Origin: Parasedimentitalea marina
GTDB taxonomy: Bacteria; Pseudomonadota; Alphaproteobacteria; Rhodobacterales; Rhodobacteraceae
NCBI RefSeq assembly: GCF_004006175.1
Contig: NZ_CP033219.1
Location: forward strand, 4,353,126-4,417,125
Length of the DNA: 64,000 bases
Direction of reading: 5' to 3'
Every line of letters starts with the position of its first letter. Positions within the stretch are counted from its first letter, which is position 1. Position numbers and translations under genes: made by a program. Positions 8,102-16,619 of the stretch are shown piece by piece. Below the pieces are notes generated by a model that was not told where the DNA came from, searched no databases, and saw nothing but the letters and a program-made list of their open reading frames with translations.

Positions 8102-8991
8102 TCTTTGCCATGGTAAATGTTCTGGCCCCTATCTTTGCTATTACGTTAATTGGTTTTGTGCTTGGGCGATCCAAGATTGAACTTCACGCGGGAACGCTCA
8201 GCACAACTGTTCTTTTGGTTGCTACGCCTGCGCTGATCTTCTCGTCTCTCACATCCTATGGTGTGACACCCACGATGTTGTTGGAAATGGCCGCAGCGGC
8301 GATTCTTTGTCTATCGGCTTCTGCCGTGTTGAGCATGCTGACTATCAAGATGTTCGGCTTGTCCATGCGGTCCTTTCTGCCTAGCCTGATGTTGCCAAAT
8401 TCCGGAAACATGGGCCTGCCACTGGTCATGCTGGCCTTTGGGGACGAGGGGCTGAAACTGGGCGTGTCCTATTTTTTTTTTGTTGCGCTTGTCCAGCACT
8501 CTGTTGGTTTTTCGATCGCCTCGGGCAGTTATTCTATGAGTCATCTGTTAAAGCAGCCGCTGATCTACGCTGTGGCTGCGGTGATCCTGGTTTCCACAAC
8601 AGGGATAGCCGTTCCTGAGGTCGTTTTGACCACCACTGAAATACTTGGCGGAATGATGGTTCCTGCAATGTTGATACTTCTTGGCAGTTCACTGGCGGGG
8701 CTAACAATCTCGGACTTAAGGCCGGCGCTCGTCGTGGCTGTCTCCAGACTGGTAATAGGGGTGCTATCCGCACTCGCTGTCATCTGGGTTTTGGGTTTAG
8801 AGGGCAGGGTTGCGGGGGTGGTGTTTTTGCTGTCCACGATGCCAACGGCGATCATAACTTATGTGTTTGCACAACGTTACCGCCCAGAACCGGGCCAGAT
8901 CGCCAGCGCAGTGGTTGCATCAACGCTGTTGACCTTTGGTTGCCTGCCTTTTCTGCTATGGTTTGCGGTAAAAGTTTTGGAGCAGAGTTAA
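8098..8991 (+). CDS. AEC family transporter (auxin efflux carrier-like)
   Basis: Membrane carrier of the AEC family, often exporting or exchanging carboxylates such as malate or malonate. The 297 residues form about ten hydrophobic segments with the family's central LPNSGNMGLPLVMLAFG (around residue 100), a conserved Asn/Pro/Gly-rich crossover. It starts with TTG overlapping the BKACE stop (TTGA); an ATG at 8110 is an alternative start. The overlap indicates co-translation, so the carrier probably handles the substrate or an end product of the monooxygenase/BKACE route. Confidence 0.86.
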   Translation: MIFAMVNVLAPIFAITLIGFVLGRSKIELHAGTLSTTVLLVATPALIFSSLTSYGVTPTMLLEMAAAAILCLSASAVLSMLTIKMFGLSMRSFLPSLMLPNSGNMGLPLVMLAFGDEGLKLGVSYFFFVALVQHSVGFSIASGSYSMSHLLKQPLIYAVAAVILVSTTGIAVPEVVLTTTEILGGMMVPAMLILLGSSLAGLTISDLRPALVVAVSRLVIGVLSALAVIWVLGLEGRVAGVVFLLSTMPTAIITYVFAQRYRPEPGQIASAVVASTLLTFGCLPFLLWFAVKVLEQS

Positions 8992-9074
8992 CAGCTTAAT
9001 TGGTTTTATGTATCATTTGCTTGATAGTGATCGAAGTGTTTTTGGTTCCCCTTCAACAATTGCGGCTCTGATAT

Positions 9075-10004
9075 ATGAAGAATGTAAAAATCCAACACTT
9101 GCGGTTCTTTGTTGCTGTCTACGAAGAGAATTCGATAACTGCCGCTGCTAATCGTGTTCATGCCACTCAGTCGGGTGTCAGCATGCAAATCCGCGACCTG
9201 GAAACGATCCTGGGCTTGACCCTGTTTGATCGGGCGTCGACGGGGGTGACACCGACCAAAGCCGGCGATCGGATCTATTGGCGGGCAACCCGGATTCTGT
9301 TGGAAATTGACGAGTTGCAAGAGGATGTCGCAACACATACGGACGAGCTGTATGGCTGTGTTCGGGCGGGCATCATGCCAACTTTTGCAAAATCAATTCT
9401 GGCTCCGGCCCTGATCAGGTTCTCAGAACAAAATCCCTATGTCGACGTCAAAATTACCGAAGGCTATAGCGAAATTCTTACCACCAAAGTCGCAAATGGT
9501 GAATTGGACCTTGCTGTTGTCCCAGGTGGCGATATCCCGGTTGGTGTTCGTTCTTCGCATGTTGAAACGGATATAGAAGTTCTAATTCAAAGATGCACCA
9601 CTGACAGCCAGTCCCGTGAACTCGTCAATTTGGCTTCCGCACCTCCATTAAAGATTATGCTTCCAGGTCCGGGCAATGCGCGCCGCTCCAAAATCGATCA
9701 GTACCTTAGCAATTTCTGTGCTTCTGATCATATGATCATGGAGCTGGACAGTATGATGACCACATTGGATATGGTGAACCGCGGCGAGTGGTCAGCAATT
9801 GTCCCTGGGTGTCTGTGTATCGCAAATATTGATGACAAAAATATGCGACTGTCACCGGTGTTGGATCCTCCTCTGACCGTCGATTACTTGTTGATCGAAC
9901 CGATAACAAAAGCGCGAAGCAAAGCAGTACAGGTCTTTGCCGGCGAACTGTGTGATGAAATCGAACGCGGTTGCCAACAATGCCGAGATCAATTCACTTC
10001 ATAA
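9075..10004 (+). CDS. LysR-type transcriptional regulator
   Basis: 309 residues: N-terminal winged helix-turn-helix (about 5-65) with the family wording LRFFVAVYEENSITAAA and a recognition helix in ATQSGVSMQIRDLE, then LFDRASTGVTPTKAG, then the effector-binding domain. It lies alone between the AEC carrier, 83 bases upstream on the same strand, and the DctP/Tct operon 380 bases downstream. A role in controlling either is plausible because the LysR gene is flanked by transporter genes on both sides. The effector is likely an organic acid, by analogy only. Confidence 0.9.
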   Translation: MKNVKIQHLRFFVAVYEENSITAAANRVHATQSGVSMQIRDLETILGLTLFDRASTGVTPTKAGDRIYWRATRILLEIDELQEDVATHTDELYGCVRAGIMPTFAKSILAPALIRFSEQNPYVDVKITEGYSEILTTKVANGELDLAVVPGGDIPVGVRSSHVETDIEVLIQRCTTDSQSRELVNLASAPPLKIMLPGPGNARRSKIDQYLSNFCASDHMIMELDSMMTTLDMVNRGEWSAIVPGCLCIANIDDKNMRLSPVLDPPLTVDYLLIEPITKARSKAVQVFAGELCDEIERGCQQCRDQFTS

Positions 10005-10386
10005 TTTAGTTATTTTTCAAAGTGTAATGTAGTGCTTAGTCGGCTGGTAAGTCGAGTTTCCCAACAGTCAAACCGGTGTCGTATTTGGCCATGTCGCGGT
10101 AACACGCGGCGGTCTTTTTGCGGCTTGTGCTTGAGGTAAAATTTGGGACCTGAAATCAAGGCCGGGTATCAAGAAAACTGAACACAGACATAAGTACTCA
10201 TAAGTTGTTTTGGTGTCGGGAAAAGGTACAATTTGGAGTCAAGAAAGGGCGAAGGTGCCAAATTATGCTAAGAGACCGGACATCGTTCAATGGAGGAACA
10301 GCAGCGTTGGGCATAGCTGATCAGCAGCTGGGCCGTGCCGTCAATTTGCCCTTGAGCGTCCAGATTAATCAGCGCGGTGCAGCTTA
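10005..10386. other. Control region before the DctP/Tct operon, with direct and inverted repeats
   Basis: This 382-base gap has no convincing gene. CATAAGT is repeated at 10189-10195 and 10199-10205, exactly one helical turn apart, suggesting an operator. AATTTGG (10230-10236) and CCAAATT (10258-10264) form an inverted repeat. A short frame (ATG 10265, 40 codons) ends with TAA overlapping the ATG of the DctP gene as TAATG. Its product looks like no known protein and has no hydrophobic core, so I treat it as a possible coupling leader rather than a gene. Confidence 0.4.
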
Positions 10387-11367
10387 ATGACTGTCACTCT
10401 CAAATTTGGCGGATACCAAGGGGATCAATCCGTTCATACGCTAGGTGTGCTGGCCTTTTGCGATGCATTGGAACGACATTCTGATGGTGAAGTCCGAGTT
10501 GACTTTGAGCAAAATATTTCAGCTTCCGGACGTCAGGCTTCTGATTTGTTGTCAATGACGGAAAGCGGAACGCTGGATGCTTGCTATTTTTCGTCCAGCT
10601 ATCTGACCAAACGAGTGCCGGATCTGGGCTTGTTCGATCAGCACTTTTTGGCTCCGGATCGTCCCCAAACCTTTGCGATGCTGGATGGTGCGTTTGGCAA
10701 GCAGTTGGCTGCAAAAGTAGAATCGCAAACCGGGTACAAGGTCATGGGGTATTGGGACAATGGCTTGCGCCATATCACGTCCGCTAAGGGCCCAATTCGC
10801 AGCCCGGATGATTGTCGGGGAATGACGATCCGGACGCTGGCCAACGAAGATCACCAACGCGTCTTTCGGTCGCTTGGATTTGACCCTGTGACCATCGATG
10901 TCAGTGATCTGGCAGACGCGGTCGAGGCGAGGCGTGTTGACGCGCAGGAGAACCCGCTCACAAATACCTATAATTTCGGACTGCACAAAACCCACAGCCA
11001 TGTTGTTTTGACCAAACATCTGCTTGGCGTGGCGTTGGTGTTGTTCAACAAAGATAACTTCGCGTCATGGTCGAAGTCTGTTCAGAAGGCGGTGTCGGCA
11101 GCGTTGCAAGAAGCTACTGCGAAACAGCGCCATGCGGCCGTAGCTGACGACATGAGTTGCGCTAAGAACATGCGCGAACAGGGCGTTGAATTTACCAACC
11201 TTTTACCAGAGGAGCGCGCCAAGTTCGTCGCCGCTTCCCGTGACGAGGTTGCGATGATGCGCACAATCTTTGATGCCGGGTTGCTAGAATTGTTTGACCA
11301 AGAGCTGACGAAAACAGCCACAGGGTCCCGGCATCAAAACGAACAAAGATCAGGGAAGAGTGAATGA
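10387..11367 (+). CDS. TRAP-type (DctP) solute-binding protein without signal peptide
   Basis: The whole 326-residue chain matches the mature part of DctP-family binding proteins: TLKFGGYQGDQSVHTLG at the very start, DLLSMTESGTLDACYFSSSYL, IRTLANEDHQRVFRSLGFDPV and an Asn-rich NPLTNTYNFG region that in relatives holds the ligand-carboxylate site. No secretion signal exists: stops at 10318-10320 and 10366-10368 close the frame upstream and only six codons precede the ATG. No TRAP membrane genes are near. Instead it overlaps tctB (ATGA) and begins a TTT operon. It may act in the cytoplasm as a sensor, or be a misplaced or decaying binding protein. Confidence 0.8.
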   Translation: MTVTLKFGGYQGDQSVHTLGVLAFCDALERHSDGEVRVDFEQNISASGRQASDLLSMTESGTLDACYFSSSYLTKRVPDLGLFDQHFLAPDRPQTFAMLDGAFGKQLAAKVESQTGYKVMGYWDNGLRHITSAKGPIRSPDDCRGMTIRTLANEDHQRVFRSLGFDPVTIDVSDLADAVEARRVDAQENPLTNTYNFGLHKTHSHVVLTKHLLGVALVLFNKDNFASWSKSVQKAVSAALQEATAKQRHAAVADDMSCAKNMREQGVEFTNLLPEERAKFVAASRDEVAMMRTIFDAGLLELFDQELTKTATGSRHQNEQRSGKSE

Positions 11368-11921
11368 AACTTGCAGTTTCCAGTGATGGAATGGGGAAAA
11401 CGGTGATGATAGGGAAACTTAAATTAACCCCTGAATTGGCCGTTGTGGCGGTTCTGATGGTGCTGGCTGGCCTAAGCGTGGTCTTTATCGGTGCGCTGGT
11501 GGCCCCGCCCAAAGTTTTGATGGGTCGGTCGCTAACCGCTATTCCACCTAACTTATTCCCGATTATCGTCCTGTCTCTTCTGGGGCTTCTATGTGCTGGC
11601 TATCTGTATTGGCGCAGTCGGAATGCTGACGTGGGTGAGATTGGTGGTTTCAATTTTCAGGGGTGGGATCGCGCAGCGGCGCTCTTTGGATTGATGCTTA
11701 TGTATGCACTGACGATGGAGCCATTCGGCTTTTTGATATCGTCGGCCATTTCACTGGCCCTGATCTCTTGGCTCGCGGGCAATCGCACAATTTGGCAAAT
11801 TATCGCCCTGTCACTGATTGGCCCGCCAACCCTGTACCTGCTGGCCACTCGAATTTTGGCGGTGTCTCTGCCCGAACTCAGTGCCATCGAATTTGCTTAT
11901 TCACGCCTGCTGGGAGGCTGA
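11364..11921 (+). CDS. tctB: Tripartite tricarboxylate transporter small membrane subunit TctB
   Basis: Small four-helix membrane subunit of a TTT importer (185 residues, TctB/DUF1468 family). The hydrophobic segments run roughly 22-47, 60-78, 97-118 and 120-165, with the typical PPNLFPIIVLSLLGLLC stretch after helix one. It overlaps the leaderless DctP gene by four bases (ATGA) and is followed 41 bases later by tctA. It should assemble with TctA and TctC to bring in a carboxylate using an ion gradient. The substrate is not deducible. Confidence 0.86.
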   Translation: MKLAVSSDGMGKTVMIGKLKLTPELAVVAVLMVLAGLSVVFIGALVAPPKVLMGRSLTAIPPNLFPIIVLSLLGLLCAGYLYWRSRNADVGEIGGFNFQGWDRAAALFGLMLMYALTMEPFGFLISSAISLALISWLAGNRTIWQIIALSLIGPPTLYLLATRILAVSLPELSAIEFAYSRLLGG

Positions 11922-11962
11922 GAAAACAATGAATGCCGATCCTAAATCTAAAGGAAAAATGA

Positions 11963-13444
11963 ATGCTTGATCAGTTCCTAGAAGGCTTCGCTATGGCGAT
12001 GCGCGTGGACACTTTTGTGCTGATGGGGGCAGGGCTGTTTGGCGGAATGCTAGTTGGCGCACTACCTGGTTTCACGACTTTGATGGCAATGGCCATCTTG
12101 CTACCAATCTCGTTCTTTCTTGACCCGATTGTTGGTATTCCGTTTCTACTGGGCGTCTACAAAGGCGGCATCTTTGGCGGCAGTATTCCAGCTATCTTGG
12201 TCTCGATGCCTGGTACCGGTGCTGCCGTGGCCACGTCGAGGGATGGCTATGCGCTGACCAAACAGGGCAAATCCCGCAAAGCGCTGGATATGGCACTGTT
12301 TTCCTCAGTGTTCGGCGATACCGCCAGCGATATCTTTACAATATTCATGATCTTTCCAATTGCCTTTTTGGTCATGCAATTTGGTCCACCCGAACTGTTC
12401 GCGGTTCTGTTGCTAAGCCTGGTCATCATTGCCGCTACTTCAGGGTCCAGCACAATGAAAAGCCTGATCATGATGGCTGTCGGTCTGTGGCTGTCCTTTA
12501 TTGGCACCGATCCTTTGGGGGGGGTAGAACGGTTTACATTCGGGCTGTTTGATCTGAAGTCCGGCATTCCGCTGCTGCCGATGCTAATCGGCGTGTTTGC
12601 GATCCCCGAGATTGCAGGCGTGGTGATCCGCAATGAAAAAGTGAAACAGCTGGCATCGCTGATGGGCGAACGTCTGACCTTTCGTGAATTCCGCGCAACT
12701 CTGAAGACGATCTGCCGGTCGACGGTTATTGGCACTGGCATCGGCATTATTCCAGGACTGGGGCAAGTGGTTGCCGCAATGATGGGATATGCGGCGGCCA
12801 AAAATGCCTCGGACCATCCCGAGACCTTTGGTCAGGGCGATTTAGAAGGCGTAGCCGCTGCCGAAGCTGCCAATAACGCGGTGAATGGGCCGACTATGGT
12901 GCCTCTGCTGACACTTGGTATTCCGGGTGACAATGTGACAGCCATTCTGCTGGGCGCCTTTGTGGCCCAAGGCCTTCGTCCTGGTCCGCAATTGTTCGAA
13001 GAGCAGGGGGCCACGGTTTTTGCCATCCTGATTGCCATGGTATTCGCCAACCTGATGTTCCTGGTCATTGGCTACCTGTCGATCCCGTTCTTTTCACGGC
13101 TGGTCCGGATCAAAACCTCGGTGCTGATCCCCGTGGTGATCATGTTCGCCTTTGCTGGTGCCTATGTGTTCCGGTCCGACACCTTTGACCTGCTGATGTT
13201 GGTTGGATTTGGGATTTTCGGATTGATCGCAAAGGCTGGAAAATTCGATGTCATGCCGATGGTTATGGGATTCATCCTCGGCCCGCCAATGGAATACGCT
13301 TTCGGTCAGACCATCGCCATGGGGAACGGTTCTACACTCGCATTCCTCTTTGACGAACGGATCGCTGCGCTGATGATTTTGGTCGCCACGCCGATGATCG
13401 GATTGCTCCTGTGGAGACGGATGAAAACTGTCCCCTCAGACTAA
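11963..13444 (+). CDS. tctA: Tripartite tricarboxylate transporter large permease TctA
   Basis: Main translocation subunit of a TTT importer, 493 residues, normal for the family, with about 11-12 membrane segments. The two family repeats are clear: GALPGFTTLMAMAILLPISF and the SIPAILVSMPGTGAAVATSRDGY region near residues 75-95, then GIIPGLGQVVAAMMGYAAAK and EAANNAVNGPTMVPLLTLGIPGD in the second half. It sits between tctB and tctC. Together with the leaderless DctP gene these four form one operon. Confidence 0.92.
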   Translation: MLDQFLEGFAMAMRVDTFVLMGAGLFGGMLVGALPGFTTLMAMAILLPISFFLDPIVGIPFLLGVYKGGIFGGSIPAILVSMPGTGAAVATSRDGYALTKQGKSRKALDMALFSSVFGDTASDIFTIFMIFPIAFLVMQFGPPELFAVLLLSLVIIAATSGSSTMKSLIMMAVGLWLSFIGTDPLGGVERFTFGLFDLKSGIPLLPMLIGVFAIPEIAGVVIRNEKVKQLASLMGERLTFREFRATLKTICRSTVIGTGIGIIPGLGQVVAAMMGYAAAKNASDHPETFGQGDLEGVAAAEAANNAVNGPTMVPLLTLGIPGDNVTAILLGAFVAQGLRPGPQLFEEQGATVFAILIAMVFANLMFLVIGYLSIPFFSRLVRIKTSVLIPVVIMFAFAGAYVFRSDTFDLLMLVGFGIFGLIAKAGKFDVMPMVMGFILGPPMEYAFGQTIAMGNGSTLAFLFDERIAALMILVATPMIGLLLWRRMKTVPSD

Positions 13445-13512
13445 TGGTCCAAGCCGCGGCATCAGCTGCTTGGTTCAAAATACTTCTACAACGATGCAAT
13501 AGGGAGGAAGAC

Positions 13513-14484
13513 ATGCTTAAATCAACTATCAAACGGGTGGCTGCAACCGCAGTTGCCGCTGGGTTCGCAGTGACCGCGTCATTGGGAGCAGCCCAGGCAG
13601 AGTATCCGGAAAAGCCAATCACTATGGTTATTCCACTGGGGGCCGGCGGCTCGCATGACTTGAATGCACGTGTGATCACTTCGATCATTCCTACGTATCT
13701 AAATCAGGCGATGATCGTCCGTCTGACACCTGGTTCGGGCGGCCAAAAAGGCACGCAGGAAGTCGCCAATTCGGCGGCCGACGGGTATACGCTGCTGTTC
13801 ACGCACAACTATATCGACATGCTTCAGCAGCACGTTGAAAACCTGCCATACGATCCAATGGAAGATTTCATTCCAATTGCCCGGGTTAACTATGCGCCTG
13901 CTGGCATCGTGGTTCGGGCAGACAGCCCATATCAAACCTTTGACGATCTCGTCGCAGCGGCCCAGGCAAACCCAGACTCGATCCGGATGTCGCATTCGGG
14001 CAACTGGGGGGCGTTCTTTGTACCTGCAGCTCAGATCATGAAAGCACGGGATTTCAGCTTGAACCTGGTTCCTTACAAAGGTGGCGGACCAGCTCTGCAG
14101 GCGCTGCTTGCGGGTGATTCCGATGTGACGATGGGCTTCCCATCGACTTTGGGGTCGCTGCTTGATGCGGGGACCATTCGGGTTCTGGCAACTGCTGGTT
14201 CCGAGCGGATGTTCGACGATGTTCCTACTCTTGCTGAAGTTGGCGTAGAGGGTGACATTGGCTTCATGCACCGTGTTGTTCTGGCTCCAAAAGGCACGCC
14301 GGACGATGTGGTCGCCACCTTGACCGACGCCTTCGGTAAGCTTGTTGAAGATAAAACCTTCACACGTATGATGGGTCGCTTGAATGAGACCATCGATCTG
14401 CTGGATGGAGCGGAATACCAGGCAATGCGTCAAGAGCAGGACGCTGCCTATGCTGACCTCGTCAAAGTTCTGACAAGCCAGTAA
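13513..14484 (+). CDS. tctC: Tripartite tricarboxylate transporter substrate-binding protein TctC
   Basis: Periplasmic binding protein of the Bug/TctC family, 323 residues. The start at 13513 is fixed by the ribosome site GGGAGG. A Sec signal peptide follows: Lys-Arg, a hydrophobic Ala/Val-rich core, and AQA before the mature EYPEKPITMVIPLGAGG, which is the family's first ligand-binding loop. Later come GSGGQKGTQEVANSAADGYT and PYKGGGPALQALLAGDSDV, also typical. This is the normal secreted binding partner of the upstream TctA-TctB, which makes the DctP-like first gene redundant as a receptor. A strong terminator follows. Confidence 0.9.
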   Translation: MLKSTIKRVAATAVAAGFAVTASLGAAQAEYPEKPITMVIPLGAGGSHDLNARVITSIIPTYLNQAMIVRLTPGSGGQKGTQEVANSAADGYTLLFTHNYIDMLQQHVENLPYDPMEDFIPIARVNYAPAGIVVRADSPYQTFDDLVAAAQANPDSIRMSHSGNWGAFFVPAAQIMKARDFSLNLVPYKGGGPALQALLAGDSDVTMGFPSTLGSLLDAGTIRVLATAGSERMFDDVPTLAEVGVEGDIGFMHRVVLAPKGTPDDVVATLTDAFGKLVEDKTFTRMMGRLNETIDLLDGAEYQAMRQEQDAAYADLVKVLTSQ

Positions 14485-14492
14485 CAAAAATA

Positions 14493-14526
14493 GGGCCGTG
14501 CAGAGTATTATCTGCACGGCCCTTTT
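14493..14526 (+). terminator. Rho-independent terminator after tctC
   Basis: GGGCCGTGCAGA and TCTGCACGGCCC make a perfect 12-base stem around a six-base loop, followed by TTTT. It ends the DctP-TctB-TctA-TctC operon and faces the convergent Ldh-type gene. Confidence 0.9.
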
Positions 14527-14567
14527 CTATTCTGAATTTCATGTGGTTTTGTGACCCGCCTAGAATA

Positions 14568-15623
14568 TCACAACGGGGCAACACCCAAGTCTTGCGCCAG
14601 CGTGTTCAACACAGCCAACAAGGTAGCTGGCAAGGGAATTCCATGTTCAGATCTTTCCTGTGTCACCTGCGCAAGCCGCTCTCCGGGCAGACGAATACTA
14701 TCAAATCCCGGCAGCCGAGGCGAAGATTTCATCTCCTGCCAGATCTTATCAATATCCGATTTGAACTGGGCCGGGTCGGCAAAGGCCTTGATATCCAGCG
14801 CAATCACAAAATGTCCGGTGTTGGTTGTCGTTTCAGAATCCGCGTTGAAATCAACGACCTCACGGCCAAAGGCTGCGCCGTTCAAGGTGCCCGCGAGAAT
14901 TCCAAAAATCAGCGACAGGCCATAACCCTTGGGGCCGCCAATAGGCAGCAGAAACCCCTCGGAGGCGCGGTTGGGGTCGGTCAGCGGTTGACCGTTTTTG
15001 TCGATCATCCAGCCTTCGGGCATGGTTTCGCCCCGTTGGGCCGCCGTCTTGACCTTGCCGTAGGCAGCAACTGTCGTCGCCATGTCCAGAATGATAGGTG
15101 GGTTGTTGGTCGACGGCAGAGCAATAGAAATAGGGTTCGTACTCAGCAGCATTTCGGTGCCACCCCAGGGAGGCATATGGTTGGCGCTGCCGACGGCCAC
15201 ATAGATGCCAATCATGTCTTCTTCTGCCGGCATCGCGGCATAAAGCGAGGCCGGACCCGCGTGGTTCGAGTGCCGTGCCCCAACCCAGGCTACGCCGGTG
15301 GTTCTGGCTTTCTCCATGGCCAGCTGTGTGGCATGGTTCATGACCAAATGCCCCAACCCGTTGCCACCATCAATCAAGGCTGTGGCGGCACGCTCTTCAA
15401 CGGTACGAAACTGCGCGTTGACGTCCAGCCCACCGGCCTGAATGCGGCGGATGTATTGCGGCAGTCGGAAAACGCCATGCCCATCCTGACCAATAAGATC
15501 AGCACGGGCCATCAAGCCCGCCGCCTGCTCTGCATTGGTCTCGGTCATGCCGCATGATCGAAAGCAACGCGCAATGAAGGCGCGCAAGTCATCATGGGGC
15601 GTCAAGGCGGGAAAATCGGGCAT
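14568..15623 (-). CDS. Ldh family (malate/L-lactate/ureidoglycolate-type) oxidoreductase
   Basis: NAD(P)-dependent 2-hydroxyacid or imino-acid dehydrogenase of the Ldh_2/YlbC family, 351 residues. Recognisable parts are GQDGHGVFRLPQYI (catalytic His region), GVAWVGARHSNHAG, NPISIALP, PIILDMATTVAAYGKV and GGPKGYGLSLIFGILAG. The reading frame opens at 15626 with TTG, but the ATG at 15623 with AGGAAGG eight bases upstream is the better start. It stands alone on the minus strand, 62 bases from a divergent cupin. Family members act on malate, lactate, ureidoglycolate or piperideine carboxylate; which applies is unclear. Confidence 0.88.
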   Translation of the reverse strand: MPDFPALTPHDDLRAFIARCFRSCGMTETNAEQAAGLMARADLIGQDGHGVFRLPQYIRRIQAGGLDVNAQFRTVEERAATALIDGGNGLGHLVMNHATQLAMEKARTTGVAWVGARHSNHAGPASLYAAMPAEEDMIGIYVAVGSANHMPPWGGTEMLLSTNPISIALPSTNNPPIILDMATTVAAYGKVKTAAQRGETMPEGWMIDKNGQPLTDPNRASEGFLLPIGGPKGYGLSLIFGILAGTLNGAAFGREVVDFNADSETTTNTGHFVIALDIKAFADPAQFKSDIDKIWQEMKSSPRLPGFDSIRLPGERLAQVTQERSEHGIPLPATLLAVLNTLAQDLGVAPL

Positions 15624-15685
15624 CAAAATCTGCCTTCCTGTGTTTTAAGGCGCAGAGCGCCAATTCAATTGAAAAGAGGTGAAAC

Positions 15686-16090
15686 ATGTCGAACGGGTTT
15701 TCCATCAGGTACCATGAGGTAAATGTATTCAGCAGGGGGGACGGCGTTGAAACCCGTTTGCTTGTGGGTAAGGGCTGTGCAGATGAGACGCCGTTTACCA
15801 GCGGCACAACGGTCTTTCCCAAAGGCTGTGGTGCGCCGCTGCATTCTCATAATTGCGCTGAACAGGTGACCATTCTGGAGGGCACTGCCGAAGCAATGAT
15901 CGGCGGGGAGACGATCCAGCTGAGTAAGCTGGATACGTCTTTTGTCCCCGCCAATGCACCGCATTACTTTCGCAATACTGGCGATACGCCACTTGTCATT
16001 TTGTGGATCTACGGAGCCCGCGATGTGACCCGAACCTTTACCGAGACCGGGGAAACTGTCCCCCATATGTCGTCCGGCGATCAAGTTTGA
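15686..16090 (+). CDS. Single-domain cupin protein
   Basis: 134 residues, one cupin_2 barrel. The first metal motif reads PLHSHNCAEQVTILEG (His-X-His with Glu replaced by a Glu-Gln pair) near residues 52-67. The second is NAPHYFRNTGDTPL near 93-106. A good ribosome site AGAGGT precedes the ATG. It is divergent from the Ldh-type gene and convergent with a second cupin gene. Small cupins in such loci are often isomerases or sugar-acid binding proteins; no activity can be assigned. Confidence 0.78.
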   Translation: MSNGFSIRYHEVNVFSRGDGVETRLLVGKGCADETPFTSGTTVFPKGCGAPLHSHNCAEQVTILEGTAEAMIGGETIQLSKLDTSFVPANAPHYFRNTGDTPLVILWIYGARDVTRTFTETGETVPHMSSGDQV

Positions 16091-16116
16091 TCCTGGCCCA
16101 AACATACCGCCTAAAG

Positions 16117-16578
16117 TCAGACCTTTAGGCGGTATTCGTTCGGGATCGACAATGGTGTGTTGGGACCATCGAGGAACTCAACCGTGCAAAACGACAGCAT
16201 GGTGTCGCCAATGTTCTCAACGGAATGAACCATAGAATCCATCTCGCCATAAGCGAAGTGACGTGTCTCGCCCACATAATGCGTCACATCCCGAATTTCG
16301 CCAGAAGAGAAATATCCACGTGCCTTGCCATCTGCGAGGGCGGACCAGAAGTAGGTATTGACGTGACGGTGAAACGCACAGCGATTGCCGGGCGCAATAT
16401 GCAGGTGCCAAACCCGGAGCTTGTCAGTTTCCGAAACCAGAACCGACCCGACAACACCGTTGTCTTGATGCTCGAGCATCTCGGCATGCATGCCCTCGGG
16501 CCAATGGGCAAAGGCGGCAGGATCGGTTGCCATTTCCACGTGGTCGGACCCGTGTGTGGGGATAGATGTATTGGTCAT
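16117..16578 (-). CDS. Cupin-domain protein
   Basis: About 153 residues with a cupin fold: CAFHRHVNTYFWSALADGK near the middle, with a His-X-His pair, and MVHSVENIGDTMLSFCTVEFLDG near the end. The ATG at 16578 has AGGA at good spacing. A TTG at 16623 that overlaps the upstream aldolase stop (TTGA) would add 15 residues and cannot be excluded. It is the last gene of the minus-strand run zinc dehydrogenase - DapA-type aldolase - cupin. Its role is unknown; co-transcription suggests it handles an intermediate of the same pathway. Confidence 0.78.
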   Translation of the reverse strand: MTNTSIPTHGSDHVEMATDPAAFAHWPEGMHAEMLEHQDNGVVGSVLVSETDKLRVWHLHIAPGNRCAFHRHVNTYFWSALADGKARGYFSSGEIRDVTHYVGETRHFAYGEMDSMVHSVENIGDTMLSFCTVEFLDGPNTPLSIPNEYRLKV

Positions 16579-16619
16579 TTGGACGTTCCTGACAGAATTG
16601 GCAAAAGCCGAAGTTGCGA

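Noticed and set aside
10205..10387. 60-codon frame ending in TAATG before the DctP-like gene, as a possible lost signal peptide
   Set aside because: It has no hydrophobic core or cleavage site and is in a different frame; kept only as a possible coupling leader.
13699..14517. Minus-strand frame of 272 codons opposite tctC
   Set aside because: Antisense to a complete TctC gene with signal peptide and ribosome site; composition is shadow-like (many Cys, His, Arg).
14541..15557. Long plus-strand open frame of about 338 codons opposite the Ldh-type gene
   Set aside because: It lies wholly antisense to a well-supported dehydrogenase gene, has no family likeness and its product is rich in Arg, Gly and Gln as expected from a shadow frame.
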